From NCBI RefSeq assembly GCF_014930365.1, contig NZ_JABXWI010000007.1, forward strand, positions 310,001-374,000: a DNA stretch of 64,000 nucleotides, written 5' to 3'. Positions 34,948-43,845 of the stretch are shown in pieces. A model generated the notes under the pieces. It was given only the letters and a program-made list of their open reading frames with translations. It was not told where the DNA came from and did no database searches. The position numbers and the translations under genes are program-made. The DNA is from Streptomyces caniscabiei. Lineage in GTDB: Bacteria > Actinomycetota > Actinomycetes > Streptomycetales > Streptomycetaceae. The first letter of the stretch is position 1. Each line of letters opens with the position of its first letter.

Positions 34948-35368
34948 ACGAGGATTCTCCCAGCCGGGTCAACACGGACACCGGAACTTCACCCCGCGCC
35001 TCCCAAGCACGGAGTGGCCCTGCCGAATGCGGGCCGTGTTCCATACGGCACAATTCGCTGTCATCGCAGGGCAGTTGTACGGCTGCACGGCTGTGGTAGT
35101 GAGCGGACGTACGTACGACACCGCTCGAGGGCGGTATCGACACAGCAGTAGCAGAGGTAGCAGCAGTAACAGCAGTGATAGCGGCAGCAACAGCAGAACG
35201 AGGGCGGCTGTCAGCGCTCTCGCGGCTGGAGCGGTGACAGCAGTGCTGGCAGATGGCAATGACGGTGGCGGCGAATGCCGAAGTATGCGGACCGGGGCGC
35301 GGGAGCGCCCATGGACGCGGTGTGGGAAGGCGGGCTCGGGCGTGGCGGTGCAGGAGGCGAGAGGGGGC
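34948..35368. other. intergenic region with trinucleotide-like repeat
   Basis: About 420 bp between divergent genes. It has no convincing ORF. It holds the AGC/AGT-rich low-complexity run listed separately and a lower-GC stretch near 35040-35130 where promoters could lie; no clear -35/-10 pair was assigned. Confidence 0.5.
35141..35202. repeat. AGC/AGT-rich simple-sequence run
   Basis: A 60-bp run dominated by agcagt, agcaga, agcagc and agtaac hexamer variants, unusual in this GC-rich genome and free of obvious coding role. Confidence 0.75.
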
Positions 35369-36622
35369 ATGGGCGCGGGCGCCCATGAAGGCGGGTGCAC
35401 GTGCGGGGACTGCCCGCATGGGGCGCGCGCGGGACACCGGCGCGCGGTCGCCGAGTTCCTGCTGAAGCGGGAGGAGTTCGCGTCGGGGCAGGGACTGCCG
35501 GCGGCCGTCGCGCACTCCGCCTCCGCCTCCCGCCAGTGGGTCTCCGACGAACTCACCCAGTCCGCCGCCCTCGTCGCCGAACGCGGCCGGGTCGAGGGCG
35601 AGGCCTGGCTGGCCCGCCTGTGGCTGCGCACGGCCGTCGTCGTCTGGGCCGCCGTCATCACCCTCCTCCTCGTCCAGTCCCTCACCGCGATCGGCGCGGG
35701 CTGGACGACGGCCCGCACTGCCGGCCTATTCGCCGCCCTGCTGGTCGCCGCGGCGCTGACGGGCGCCGGCTATCTGCACCGGGCGCGCGGCGGTGCCCTC
35801 GCCCCCGTCATCGGCGAGGACAACCGTCTCTCCACCTCCCGCGCCATCGCCGCCGGCTGGGTGCTCTTCGTCGTCTTCGTGGTCCTCGTCCTCGTCGGCC
35901 GCCTCGCCGCGGCCTCCGACCACCGCGAACGCGACACCCTCATCGCCGGCCTCGACCTTGCCCGCGGCGCCGGCATCGTGACCGTCCTCGCCGTCGTCTG
36001 CGGCATCGCCGTCCTGGTCCGCCGAGTGGTCGGCCTCCGCGTCCTCGCCCAACGCCTCCAGAAGGTCCGCGCCCACCGCCCCCGCGCCGCCGACCTCCTC
36101 ACCGACGACTCCGGCCGCGGCAGCTTCAGCGACATCCAGTACGTGATCATCTGCACCGTCGCGCTCACCTTCGCGGCGGTCCGCCTCGCCCGCCGCCCCG
36201 ACCAACTCCCCGACCTCCCCTGGGGCCTGGCCCTCCTCGTCCTGGTCTCTGCGGCCACCTACGTCGCCGGCAAGTACGCCGAGGGCGGCCGCCCCGTCAT
36301 CCTCTCCGTCGTCCGTGCCCGCGAGGCCGGCGACCTCGACGCCCCCATCCGCAACGGCGACGACATCGAGATCCGCGGCTCCGGCTTCGTCCCACCCGGC
36401 GCCCAGACCGCCGACCACCTTTCCCGCATGGTCGTCCGCATCGGCCCCGTCCATGTCCACGTCCCCCTCGTCCCCGTCACCGGCGGCTTCAGCAACCCCA
36501 CCGACGCGGTCCTCACCGCCCCCGTCCCCGCCGACGTCGAACCCGGCAAGGTCGAAGTCCAGGTCGTCACAGCAGCGGGCGTCGAAACCAACCGCTACAC
36601 GATCGAGGTCTCGGCGGACTGA
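35369..36622 (+). CDS. multi-pass membrane protein with C-terminal IPT-like domain
   Basis: About 417 residues from ATG 35369 (GTG 35342 is an alternative). A Cys/His cluster near the N-terminus (HEGGCTCGDCPHGARAGHRR) is followed by about six hydrophobic helices between residues 85 and 310. The C-terminal region of about 100 residues resembles an IPT/TIG Ig-like fold (GDDIEIRGSGF, then VVTAAGVETNRYTIEV). I do not recognise the family. The Cys/His cluster could bind metal; topology and function are open. Confidence 0.75.
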   Translation: MGAGAHEGGCTCGDCPHGARAGHRRAVAEFLLKREEFASGQGLPAAVAHSASASRQWVSDELTQSAALVAERGRVEGEAWLARLWLRTAVVVWAAVITLLLVQSLTAIGAGWTTARTAGLFAALLVAAALTGAGYLHRARGGALAPVIGEDNRLSTSRAIAAGWVLFVVFVVLVLVGRLAAASDHRERDTLIAGLDLARGAGIVTVLAVVCGIAVLVRRVVGLRVLAQRLQKVRAHRPRAADLLTDDSGRGSFSDIQYVIICTVALTFAAVRLARRPDQLPDLPWGLALLVLVSAATYVAGKYAEGGRPVILSVVRAREAGDLDAPIRNGDDIEIRGSGFVPPGAQTADHLSRMVVRIGPVHVHVPLVPVTGGFSNPTDAVLTAPVPADVEPGKVEVQVVTAAGVETNRYTIEVSAD

Positions 36623-37400
36623 TCGCTGATCGCTGATCGCCGATGGTTGGTGGTTGGTGGCTGGTGGTTGGGGGCCGGTGGGGGCGCGGGTGGGAGGCGG
36701 CGAGCGGAAGTCGGCCGACTGTCGGTTGGTGAGAAGGGCATTGGTTCGGCGGTCGGTTGGAAGGGCTCGGGGAGCGGGAGTCGGTCCTGGGCTGGTGGGC
36801 TTCGGGGGTGGGGGATCGGGTCGGCTGGCGGGCCTATGGGCTCGTGGGACCGGGGTGAGCGCGGCCGGTGGGGGCGGGAAACCGGGTCGGCTATCGGCTG
36901 GTCGGCGTAAGGGAACCGGGTTCGGTAACTGAGGTTCGGGGCTGGGGCGACGGTAGTCGTCGGCTGGTCCGGCATGGGAGACGGGACGACCGCGACTGGT
37001 GCGGCGCGGCATGACGGGCGGCCGGGGCCAGAAGCCGGCGGTGGTTCAGGGGGCCGGGAGCCCCGGGTGACTACTATCCGACCCGCCCCGTCAGGATGCG
37101 GCCGACGCGCGCCCGCTGGAGCGGCTGCCAAGGCGTCGGGGCGGGACGAAGCCGTGGGCGTGCCGCCCGCCCGGGCCCGGTAGCGCACGCGCGGGCGGGT
37201 CGAATGGGGCGCAGCCCCTTGGGATGGGACGGGTAGGGGCGGCGGGGGCGAGACGGTCCCCGGGACCCCAGGCCTGCGCCACCCCAGACAAGGCACTCCG
37301 ACCCGGAAAAACACGCCCGAACCATTGAGCACCCCCACCCCTCTGAACGTATCGTCTGTTGAGGGGTCAACGGCACGGCGGACAAGAGGCGGCGCAGACC
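36623..37400. other. long intergenic region, G-rich repeats, no convincing gene
   Basis: About 780 bp. It begins with three gatcgct-type repeats and ggttggt repeats (36621-36690), continues with gtcggttgg/gggtcggctggc variants, and ends with a promoter-like AT-richer stretch before doxX. Minus-strand frames give only Pro/Arg-rich low-complexity peptides, rejected as genes. Confidence 0.55.
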
Positions 37401-37946
37401 ATGACTCACGACATTCGCTCGGACTCCCACACCCCCTATTACGACGGCGGCCCCGACTGGCGTGACACCGCCACCCGCTACGCCCTCCTCCCCCTACGCG
37501 TCTTCCTCGCCGTCACCTTCATCTACGCCGGCCTGGACAAACTCACCGACAGCGCGTTCATGGCGGCCTCCGGTTCCGGCTCCATCGGCGACATGATGAG
37601 CGCCGCCCGAGACTCCTCCGCCATCCCAGCCATGATCGACATGGCCTTGAACAACCCCGTCGGCTTCGGCTACGCCATCGCCATCGGCGAACTCGCCGTC
37701 GGCATCGGCACCCTCCTCGGCTTCCTCACCCGCCTCGCCGCCTTCGGCGGAGCCCTGATCTCCCTGAGCCTCTGGCTCACGGTCAGCTGGTCGGCATCCC
37801 CCTACTACTACGGCAACGACCTCCCCTATCTCATGGCCTGGATCCCCCTGATCCTCGCCGGGGCCCCGGTCCTCTCCGTGGACGCCGCCATCCGCTCCCG
37901 CCGCCGAGGCGGCACCAGCAGGCACCGCGCGGACACCTACCACTGA
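37401..37946 (+). CDS. DoxX family membrane protein
   Basis: 181 residues with four predicted helices: LRVFLAVTFIYAGLDKL, GFGYAIAIGELAVGIGTLLG, FGGALISLSLWLTVSW and PYLMAWIPLILAGAPVLSVDA. The helix pattern and FIYAGLDKLTD motif fit DoxX/TQO-small-subunit proteins. Members take part in respiratory or oxidative-stress membrane complexes; no partner gene is adjacent. ATG 37401 is preferred to 37359 because it removes a non-conserved N-terminus. Confidence 0.85.
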   Translation: MTHDIRSDSHTPYYDGGPDWRDTATRYALLPLRVFLAVTFIYAGLDKLTDSAFMAASGSGSIGDMMSAARDSSAIPAMIDMALNNPVGFGYAIAIGELAVGIGTLLGFLTRLAAFGGALISLSLWLTVSWSASPYYYGNDLPYLMAWIPLILAGAPVLSVDAAIRSRRRGGTSRHRADTYH

Positions 37947-38258
37947 GCCCCACAACGCCCCGCCCCGCCATAACCGCCCAGCGCATCCGCCGCTCACTCA
38001 CTGCAGCCAACCGGCACCGCAGCCAGCACCGCAGCCCAAGCGGCGCACGGCCCAGCTGGCCCACGGGCTCCCCACCATCACAGCGCGGCCAGTGCGGCCC
38101 GCGACGGGCACAGCGACCGAGCCACCCCCAACCGTTTCAGGCCGCACTCGCCGGTCCTCCTCCGGTACTCACCCGCACCCCCATGCCGCCGCCGGTCCTC
38201 GACCTCGTCGGCTCCCACCCGCCGGGTTTCAACCTCGCCGACTCCCACTCGCCGATGC
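37947..38258. other. intergenic region after doxX
   Basis: About 310 bp between convergent doxX and the small membrane gene; no gene or clean terminator hairpin seen. Confidence 0.45.
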
Positions 38259-38567
38259 TCAGCCGCGCCCCTCCCTCCCCACCGACCCACCCACTCCCGC
38301 CGCTCCCGGCGGCTCCGCCGATCCTCCCGGGCCCGTCGCTCCCGTGGCCCCCCTCGCTCCTGTCCACCCCGCGCCCCGCGGTCCCCGTATCGCATGGTCC
38401 AGGGAAGCCACCGCCCCCGCGAGGCACAGCCCTCCGACCACGAGCGGTATCACCACGAACCAGGGGGTGTCCCACGCGCCCGCCGCATCGCCCAGGTACA
38501 CGACACCGGCGCCCGTGAGGAAGAGGCCGGCGACGAGATTCCCCGGCCGGAACTCATGCCGCAGCAC
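38259..38567 (-). CDS. small two-helix membrane protein of the PspC locus
   Basis: 102 residues. Two hydrophobic helices (GNLVAGLFLTGAGVVYLGDAAG and FVVIPLVVGGLCLAGAVASL) are followed by a Gly/Ala/Pro-rich tail of about 35 residues. Its start overlaps the end of the upstream PspC gene by 14 bp, so they are translationally coupled. Homologues in this position are usual in Streptomyces; function unknown. Confidence 0.75.
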   Translation of the reverse strand: MLRHEFRPGNLVAGLFLTGAGVVYLGDAAGAWDTPWFVVIPLVVGGLCLAGAVASLDHAIRGPRGAGWTGARGATGATGPGGSAEPPGAAGVGGSVGREGRG

Positions 38568-40137
38568 GGGCCACCTCCGCCTGTCCCAGACCGACTTCGA
38601 GGTCGATGGTGAGCGTCCCGCCGCTGCCCGAGCCCTTCTCGGGGGCCAGCGTCAGCCGATCCCTCTTGTCCGGTGCCACGTCCACGTCCTCCTTGTCGTC
38701 ACCCGGCAACTGGATGTCACCCAGGCCCACTTCGATGTCGAGCCGCACGGTCACGTCCGGTGGAACCACCACCTTCACCTTGCCCGCGCCCACCTCCACG
38801 CTCGTGGTCAGCGACTTTCCCTTCGGTATGTCCACCCCGGACAGGTCCAGCGTGCCCACGCCGGTCCCCAGCTCGTACCGGGCCGCCACGCTCTCCGCGT
38901 TCCGCGGGGTCCATTTCGTACGGGCCCAGTCGGTGGTGATGTTCGACGGAAGGGCCGCCGTGCACGCGAGGAGGCCTGCCGTTGCTACCGCCAGGAAGAT
39001 CGAGCCCGCTCCCGTACGGCCGAGGAAGGCGCTGAAAGCTATGCCCAGACCGAGCACGGTCAGCGCGCAGGCCAGACCGGTCTGCAGGCTGGCGGCCAGG
39101 GTGCGGTCGTCCCAGGTGGCACTGGTACCGATGCCGCCGGCGACCAGCGCCAGAAGGAAGATCCAGCCGCCGATCCAGCGCGGCCCCCGCGGCTTCGGCG
39201 GACGCGCTATACGTATGTCCTGGCGGGTGGGCCGCACGCCCCGGGCGATGTTGACGGCCGCTGCCATGTCCCGATCGCGGGCCTCCCACGGGCCCCACAG
39301 ATAGCCCGTGCCGCCCACATGGGTGCCGTCCTTCACTATGGGGTCCCGCCACCACGATGGGTAGGCGGAGGCCACGGGGGGTGCCTGGGCCTCCGGCGGG
39401 GCATCGGCCACCGCCTGCGCGGCCAGCGGATCGGGGTCGGGGGTGCCGCGGTGCTGCGACCAGTACCCCGCGCCGGCCAGGAGCAGGGAGACGACCACCG
39501 AGAAGGTAAGGACGGTGGTGTTGCTCAGCATGGTGAGGAAGACGCCGCAGCCGACCAGCGCGAAGAGCACGGCCGTGAGGCCCTGGCCGTCGACCCGGCC
39601 GGTCAGCAGCTTGCGTACCTCGTTCTCCTCCTCGTCGTCGTACGCCACGAACAACCAGGCGAAGCCGTAGAAGAAGAGGCCGAGGCCACCGGTGAGGGAA
39701 AGCACCGCCAGCACCACGCGGAAGATCACCGGATCCATGTCGCACTGCCGTCCGAGCCCGGCACAGACACCGCCCAGCATCTTGTACCGCCGATCGCGGC
39801 GGAACCGGTGTGGGGCGCCGGGGCCACCGCCAGGATCATCGGGGCCGACGGCATCCGATCGACCCGCATTCGATCGCCCCGCATCCGATCGGCCGGCGTC
39901 GGATCGATCCGTATCTGGCCGTCCCGCGTCCGATCGATCCGCGTGGGCGCCCGCGTCCGCCTGCGGGCCCGCGCCTACGCTTGTGCCTGCGCGCGCACCC
40001 GCGCCCCCGTGCGCGCGCGGCTCCTGCGAGCCCGTGCTCGGTGGGGGCGCGGCGTCCTGCGGCTCGGAGGTGGGCCGCAGACCGTCCGGACCCGAGCTGG
40101 GGCCCGGCTCCGCTGCCGCGTCGTGGTGATCCGTCAT
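38554..40137 (-). CDS. PspC-domain membrane protein with toast-rack-like C-terminus
   Basis: 527 residues. The N-terminal 110 residues are low-complexity, with (S)DAGRSDAGR-type repeats. The PspC domain follows (about 125-185: RRYKMLGGVCAGLGRQCDMDPVIFRVVLAVLSL), then several helices (to about 390) and a beta-rich C-terminal domain (SVEVGAGKVKVVVPPDVTVRLDIEVGLGDIQLPG) like the adhesion/LiaF-type domains of envelope-stress proteins. It is divergent from a histidine kinase that also begins with PspC, so a membrane-stress sensing or feedback role is likely by context. Confidence 0.85.
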   Translation of the reverse strand: MTDHHDAAAEPGPSSGPDGLRPTSEPQDAAPPPSTGSQEPRAHGGAGARAGTSVGAGPQADAGAHADRSDAGRPDTDRSDAGRSDAGRSNAGRSDAVGPDDPGGGPGAPHRFRRDRRYKMLGGVCAGLGRQCDMDPVIFRVVLAVLSLTGGLGLFFYGFAWLFVAYDDEEENEVRKLLTGRVDGQGLTAVLFALVGCGVFLTMLSNTTVLTFSVVVSLLLAGAGYWSQHRGTPDPDPLAAQAVADAPPEAQAPPVASAYPSWWRDPIVKDGTHVGGTGYLWGPWEARDRDMAAAVNIARGVRPTRQDIRIARPPKPRGPRWIGGWIFLLALVAGGIGTSATWDDRTLAASLQTGLACALTVLGLGIAFSAFLGRTGAGSIFLAVATAGLLACTAALPSNITTDWARTKWTPRNAESVAARYELGTGVGTLDLSGVDIPKGKSLTTSVEVGAGKVKVVVPPDVTVRLDIEVGLGDIQLPGDDKEDVDVAPDKRDRLTLAPEKGSGSGGTLTIDLEVGLGQAEVARAAA

Positions 40138-40182
40138 GCGTCCATCGTGACCGCCGAGCCGGTCCGATGGCAGTCGGGATGA

Positions 40183-40270
40183 CCCTGGTCGAACCCTGAT
40201 ATCCGCTTGGGGGAAGCGTTCGATCACGCCTGTCTCGAAGATCAGGGGCCTCTCGGGGGTCGACCCTGAT
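40183..40270. promoter_or_regulatory. repeated CCCTGAT operator boxes in the divergent PspC promoter region
   Basis: ccctggt (40183-40189) and ccctgat (40194-40200) are direct repeats 11 bp apart. atcaggg (40241-40247) and ccctgat (40264-40270) are inverted, 23 bp apart. All spacings except the central one are near whole helical turns. Likely sites for the linked LuxR-type regulator. Confidence 0.5.
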
Positions 40271-40304
40271 GCCTGGCTCCGCCATGCGTGTGAATATCGA
40301 TGGC

Positions 40305-41594
40305 ATGCCGGAAGCCGCAGCACAGCCAGTCGACACTCCGCGGCCCCCGCGCAAGCTCTACCGCAGCAGCGACGGACGCTGGCTCGGAGGCGTGGCGCGA
40401 GGGCTAGCCGGACATCTCGGCCTGCCTGTGACCTGGGTGCGGCTCGTGTTCGCAGGCCTCTTCCTGGCCGACGGCCTGGGCGCCCTCGTCTACGCGGCGT
40501 TCTGGTTCGTCGTCCCGCTCGGCGTGGGAGGCGTCGACAACCAGCGGCCTCCGGCCATCGCCACCGACACCTCACCCGACGGCCGCCGCCGGCTCGTGGC
40601 CCGCAAGCCCGACCGCGGCCAGATGGTCGCCCTTCTCCTCATGGTCGTCGTGGCCATGGTCTTCGTCGGCAATGTGAACCTCGGGGAAGGAGCCAGGGCC
40701 TATCTCTGGCCGACCGTGCTCGTCGCCGCCGGCGTCGCCCTGGTCTGGCGCCAGGCGGACAACGCGCGGCGGGCCCGCTGGGCCGAGGTCGGCCGTCGTC
40801 GGCGCACGATCACACTGTTGCGCTCCGTGGCCGGTGTCCTGCTGGTCACCGCGGGGGTCTCGGGGATATTCGTCCTCCAGGGCTCGGCCGCGCACCTCGG
40901 CTCGGTCCTGCAAGCAGCGCTCGCGGTCCTCGTGGGCATATCGCTGCTGGCCGGACCGTACCTCGTCCGTATGACCCAGGACCTCTCCGAGGAGCGCCTG
41001 ATGCGCATCCGCGCCCAGGAGCGCGCGGAGGTCGCGGCCCATGTCCACGACTCGGTGCTGCACACACTGACGCTGATACAGCGGAACGCGGACAACCCGA
41101 ACGAGGTCCGCCGCCTCGCCCGCGCCCAGGAACGCGACCTGAGGAACTGGCTGTACAAGCCCGAGGGCACCGGAAAGGACGAGGACGACGAGCCCGACAC
41201 CCTCGCCGAGGCCGTACGGCGGAACGCGGCGGAGGTCGAGGACAAGCACGGCGTCCCCATAGAGGTGGTGGTCGTCGGTGACTGCCCGCTCGACGAGGGA
41301 CTGACCGCGCAGATGCAGGCCGCACGCGAGGCGATGGTGAACGCCGCCAAGTACGGTGGCGAGGGCGGCGCCGTGCAGGTCTTCGCCGAGGTCGAGGGAA
41401 GGACGGTTTTCGTGTCCGTTCGCGACCGCGGCCCAGGCTTCGACCTCGACGCGATACCCGCCGACCGCATGGGCGTCAGAGAATCGATCATCGGCCGCAT
41501 GGAGCGCAACGGCGGTACGGCACGGCTCCGAGCCGTGCCGGACGGCGGCACGGAGGTCGAGCTTGAGATGGAGAGGGCGGAGACGACGTCATGA
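40305..41594 (+). CDS. PspC-domain sensor histidine kinase
   Basis: 429 residues. The N-terminal PspC domain (RKLYRSSDGRWLGGVARGLAGHLGL) is followed by about five helices (to about 225), a HisKA_3-type dimerisation helix with phospho-acceptor His in AAHVHDSVLHTL, and a HATPase domain with N-box REAMVNAAKYGG and G-box RDRGPGFDLD. It should autophosphorylate and pass phosphate to the next gene's product, whose ATG overlaps its stop by 4 bp. ATGs at 40269 and 40284 are alternatives; 40305 gives the family-like MPEA start. Confidence 0.9.
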   Translation: MPEAAAQPVDTPRPPRKLYRSSDGRWLGGVARGLAGHLGLPVTWVRLVFAGLFLADGLGALVYAAFWFVVPLGVGGVDNQRPPAIATDTSPDGRRRLVARKPDRGQMVALLLMVVVAMVFVGNVNLGEGARAYLWPTVLVAAGVALVWRQADNARRARWAEVGRRRRTITLLRSVAGVLLVTAGVSGIFVLQGSAAHLGSVLQAALAVLVGISLLAGPYLVRMTQDLSEERLMRIRAQERAEVAAHVHDSVLHTLTLIQRNADNPNEVRRLARAQERDLRNWLYKPEGTGKDEDDEPDTLAEAVRRNAAEVEDKHGVPIEVVVVGDCPLDEGLTAQMQAAREAMVNAAKYGGEGGAVQVFAEVEGRTVFVSVRDRGPGFDLDAIPADRMGVRESIIGRMERNGGTARLRAVPDGGTEVELEMERAETTS

Positions 41595-42505
41595 GTGACG
41601 CGAACGGGGCGAACGACCTTGCCGCACAGGGCGGTTCGGGCACAGCGCCGAACGAGGGCCAGGGCGGTTCGGCCACGCGGGGCACGGGTTCGCCCGAGGG
41701 CCTGACCGGCGGGCCCGACCGGCAGGCCGCCGCGCCCGACCAACCCACCACGCCCGACGGCACCACCACGTCTGTCGCACCCGGCGCACCCGGCGTATCC
41801 GCGGCATCCGGCGCGGCTGCCGCACCCGTGCCGACCGGGCCCGGGCGGCATGTCCGGGTCGTGCTGGTGGATGACCACCGCATGTTCCGTACGGGGGTGC
41901 AGGCCGAGATCGGGCAGACGGACCGTACGGGGGTGGAGGTGGTCGGCGAGGCCCCCGATGTCGATCAGGCGGTCTCGGTGATCACGAGCACGCGGCCCGA
42001 GGTGGTGCTTCTCGATGTGCACCTGCCCGGCGGCGGTGGTGTCGAAGTCCTGCGCCGCTGTTCGGCGTTGATGGCGGATGCCGAGCAGCCCGTCCGCTTC
42101 CTCGCCCTGTCCGTGTCGGACGCGGCGGAGGATGTGATCGGGGTGATCCGGGGCGGTGCGCGCGGTTATGTCACCAAGACGATCACCGGCTCCGACCTGG
42201 TCGACTCCATCTTCCGGGTCCAGGAGGGCGACGCGGTTTTCTCTCCCCGTCTGGCCGGCTTCGTCCTGGACGCCTTCGCCTCCACCGACGCCCCGCCCGT
42301 GGACGAGGATCTCGACCGTCTCACCCAGCGTGAGCGCGAGGTGCTGCGGCTCATCGCCCGTGGCTATGCGTACAAGGAGATCGCCAAGCAGCTCTACATC
42401 TCGGTGAAGACGGTGGAGTCCCATGTCTCCGCCGTCCTGCGGAAGCTACAGCTCTCCAACCGCCACGAGTTGACGAGATGGGCGACGGCACGCCGCCTGG
42501 TGTGA
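41591..42505 (+). CDS. LuxR/NarL-family response regulator
   Basis: 304 residues. A disordered Gly/Pro/Thr-rich N-terminus of about 90 residues precedes the receiver (VVLVDDHRMFRTG, phospho-acceptor Asp in VVLLDVHLPGG, later Thr/Ser and Lys in GYVTKTI). The DNA-binding domain reads LTQREREVLRLIARGYAYKEI, then SVKTVESHVSAVLRKLQL. The stop/start overlap (ATGA) with the kinase gene marks a two-component operon. The long N-terminal tail is unusual for NarL regulators. A perfect palindrome gccgggggcccccggc follows the stop at 42507-42522. Confidence 0.92.
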   Translation: MSDANGANDLAAQGGSGTAPNEGQGGSATRGTGSPEGLTGGPDRQAAAPDQPTTPDGTTTSVAPGAPGVSAASGAAAAPVPTGPGRHVRVVLVDDHRMFRTGVQAEIGQTDRTGVEVVGEAPDVDQAVSVITSTRPEVVLLDVHLPGGGGVEVLRRCSALMADAEQPVRFLALSVSDAAEDVIGVIRGGARGYVTKTITGSDLVDSIFRVQEGDAVFSPRLAGFVLDAFASTDAPPVDEDLDRLTQREREVLRLIARGYAYKEIAKQLYISVKTVESHVSAVLRKLQLSNRHELTRWATARRLV

Positions 42506-42765
42506 GGCCGGGGGCCCCCGGCGCCGAGGTGCCGGTCACGCCGGTGCCGGGGAGGCGGCGTCGTAGGCGCCGGCGGTTGCCGGGGCGGTGCGGTCCGGGT
42601 GGCCCCGTCGGCGATGGGCAGCCCCACGACCAGCACAGGGACGCCTGCCGACGGTCCTCACTCGGGTCACCTGGCCAAGGCCACCGCCCCCCACCAAAGC
42701 CACCGCCCGCCAACACGACCGCCCGCCAACGCCACCGGTGACCGGCCACCCGGCACATGACCCCC

Positions 42766-43845
42766 TCAAGCCACCCGTGTAGCCCCCGCGTACGGCATCT
42801 CGTCCAGTGGTGCCACGCGTACCGGGGCCGAGGGGTTGGGGGCGTGGATCATCTGGCCGTTGCCGATGTAGATGCCCACGTGGCTGATGCCGGAGTAGAA
42901 GAAGACGAGGTCGCCGGGGCGGAGTTCGGAGCGGGCGATGCGGGGGCCGGCGTTGATCTGGGAGTAGGTGGTGCGGGGGAGGGAGACGCCGGCGGCGCGG
43001 TACGCGGCGAGGGTGAGGCCGGAGCAGTCGAAGGCGTTGGGGCCGGTGGCGCCCCAGACGTACGGGCTGCCGATCTTGGAGTAGGCGTAGGAGACGGCGG
43101 CGGCGGCGCGGGAGTTGGGGGCGTCGGCCGTGGCGGAGGTGGGGGAGACGGGGCCGGAGAGGCTGCGCTGGGCCGTGGTGGAGGAGCGGGAGGCGTGTCC
43201 CGTGGTGCCGTCACGGGAGTCGAGGCGGGTGCGGTCCTCGGTGGTGAGGCGGCCGAGCAGTTGACGGGCGTCGGTCAGTTTGGAGGTGACGGTTTTCTTG
43301 TGGCGTTTCAGTTCTGTCTGACGGGTCTTGAGCGTGCCCAGTTCGACGCGGGCGGCCCCGCGCAGCCGTTCGATCTCCAGCAGCTGTTTCCGTACGCTCG
43401 CCACATCCGCGGAGTGGCGGCTGCCGACGCGCTCGGCGAGGGCGGCGCCGTCCAGGTACTGGTCGGGATCGGCGGAGAGGGCGAGCTGCCAGGAGGGGTC
43501 GATGCCGCCGCCCCGGTACTGCGCCGCGGCCACCGAACCGAGTTCGTCGCGGGCGGTGTTGAGCCGTTCGGTGCGGCGGGCGGCCTGGTCGCGCAGTTCC
43601 TCGAGGTTCTCCTGCGCCTTGTCGGCCTTCTCCTTCGCGCCGTTGTACTTCTCGGTCGCGACCTCGGCCTGCTGGTACAGCTTGGCCACCTTCGCCCTGA
43701 CCTGCTCCGGTGTGAGCTGGGGGTCGGCGTGCCCGGTGCCGTCGAAACCGGTCGCGGTCGCCGCGCCCGCGAGGGCGATCGTTGCGGCTGTGCGAGCCGT
43801 ATGGCCGCCGAGCGAGCGCTGTCTGGGCTTGCGGTGCGCTGCCAC
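42766..43845 (-). CDS. secreted NlpC/P60 peptidoglycan endopeptidase
   Basis: 359 residues from GTG 43845 (a longer frame to 43893 lacks support). Signal peptide, then a long coiled-coil region (about 45-215; KVAKLYQQAEVATEKYNGAKEKADKAQENL onward), a Ser/Thr spacer and the C-terminal NlpC/P60 domain with catalytic Cys in NAFDCSGLTLAAY, His in GISHVGIYIGNG and the third polar residue in MIHAPNP. It should cut D-Glu/meso-DAP (or LL-DAP) stem-peptide bonds in the wall. A close paralogue lies 900 bp away, but only that one has a c-di-AMP riboswitch. Confidence 0.92.
   Translation of the reverse strand: MAAHRKPRQRSLGGHTARTAATIALAGAATATGFDGTGHADPQLTPEQVRAKVAKLYQQAEVATEKYNGAKEKADKAQENLEELRDQAARRTERLNTARDELGSVAAAQYRGGGIDPSWQLALSADPDQYLDGAALAERVGSRHSADVASVRKQLLEIERLRGAARVELGTLKTRQTELKRHKKTVTSKLTDARQLLGRLTTEDRTRLDSRDGTTGHASRSSTTAQRSLSGPVSPTSATADAPNSRAAAAVSYAYSKIGSPYVWGATGPNAFDCSGLTLAAYRAAGVSLPRTTYSQINAGPRIARSELRPGDLVFFYSGISHVGIYIGNGQMIHAPNPSAPVRVAPLDEMPYAGATRVA

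Noticed and set aside
36595..37338. 247-residue Pro-rich minus-strand frame
   Set aside because: Low-complexity translation of G-rich repeats; no ribosome site or homology signal.
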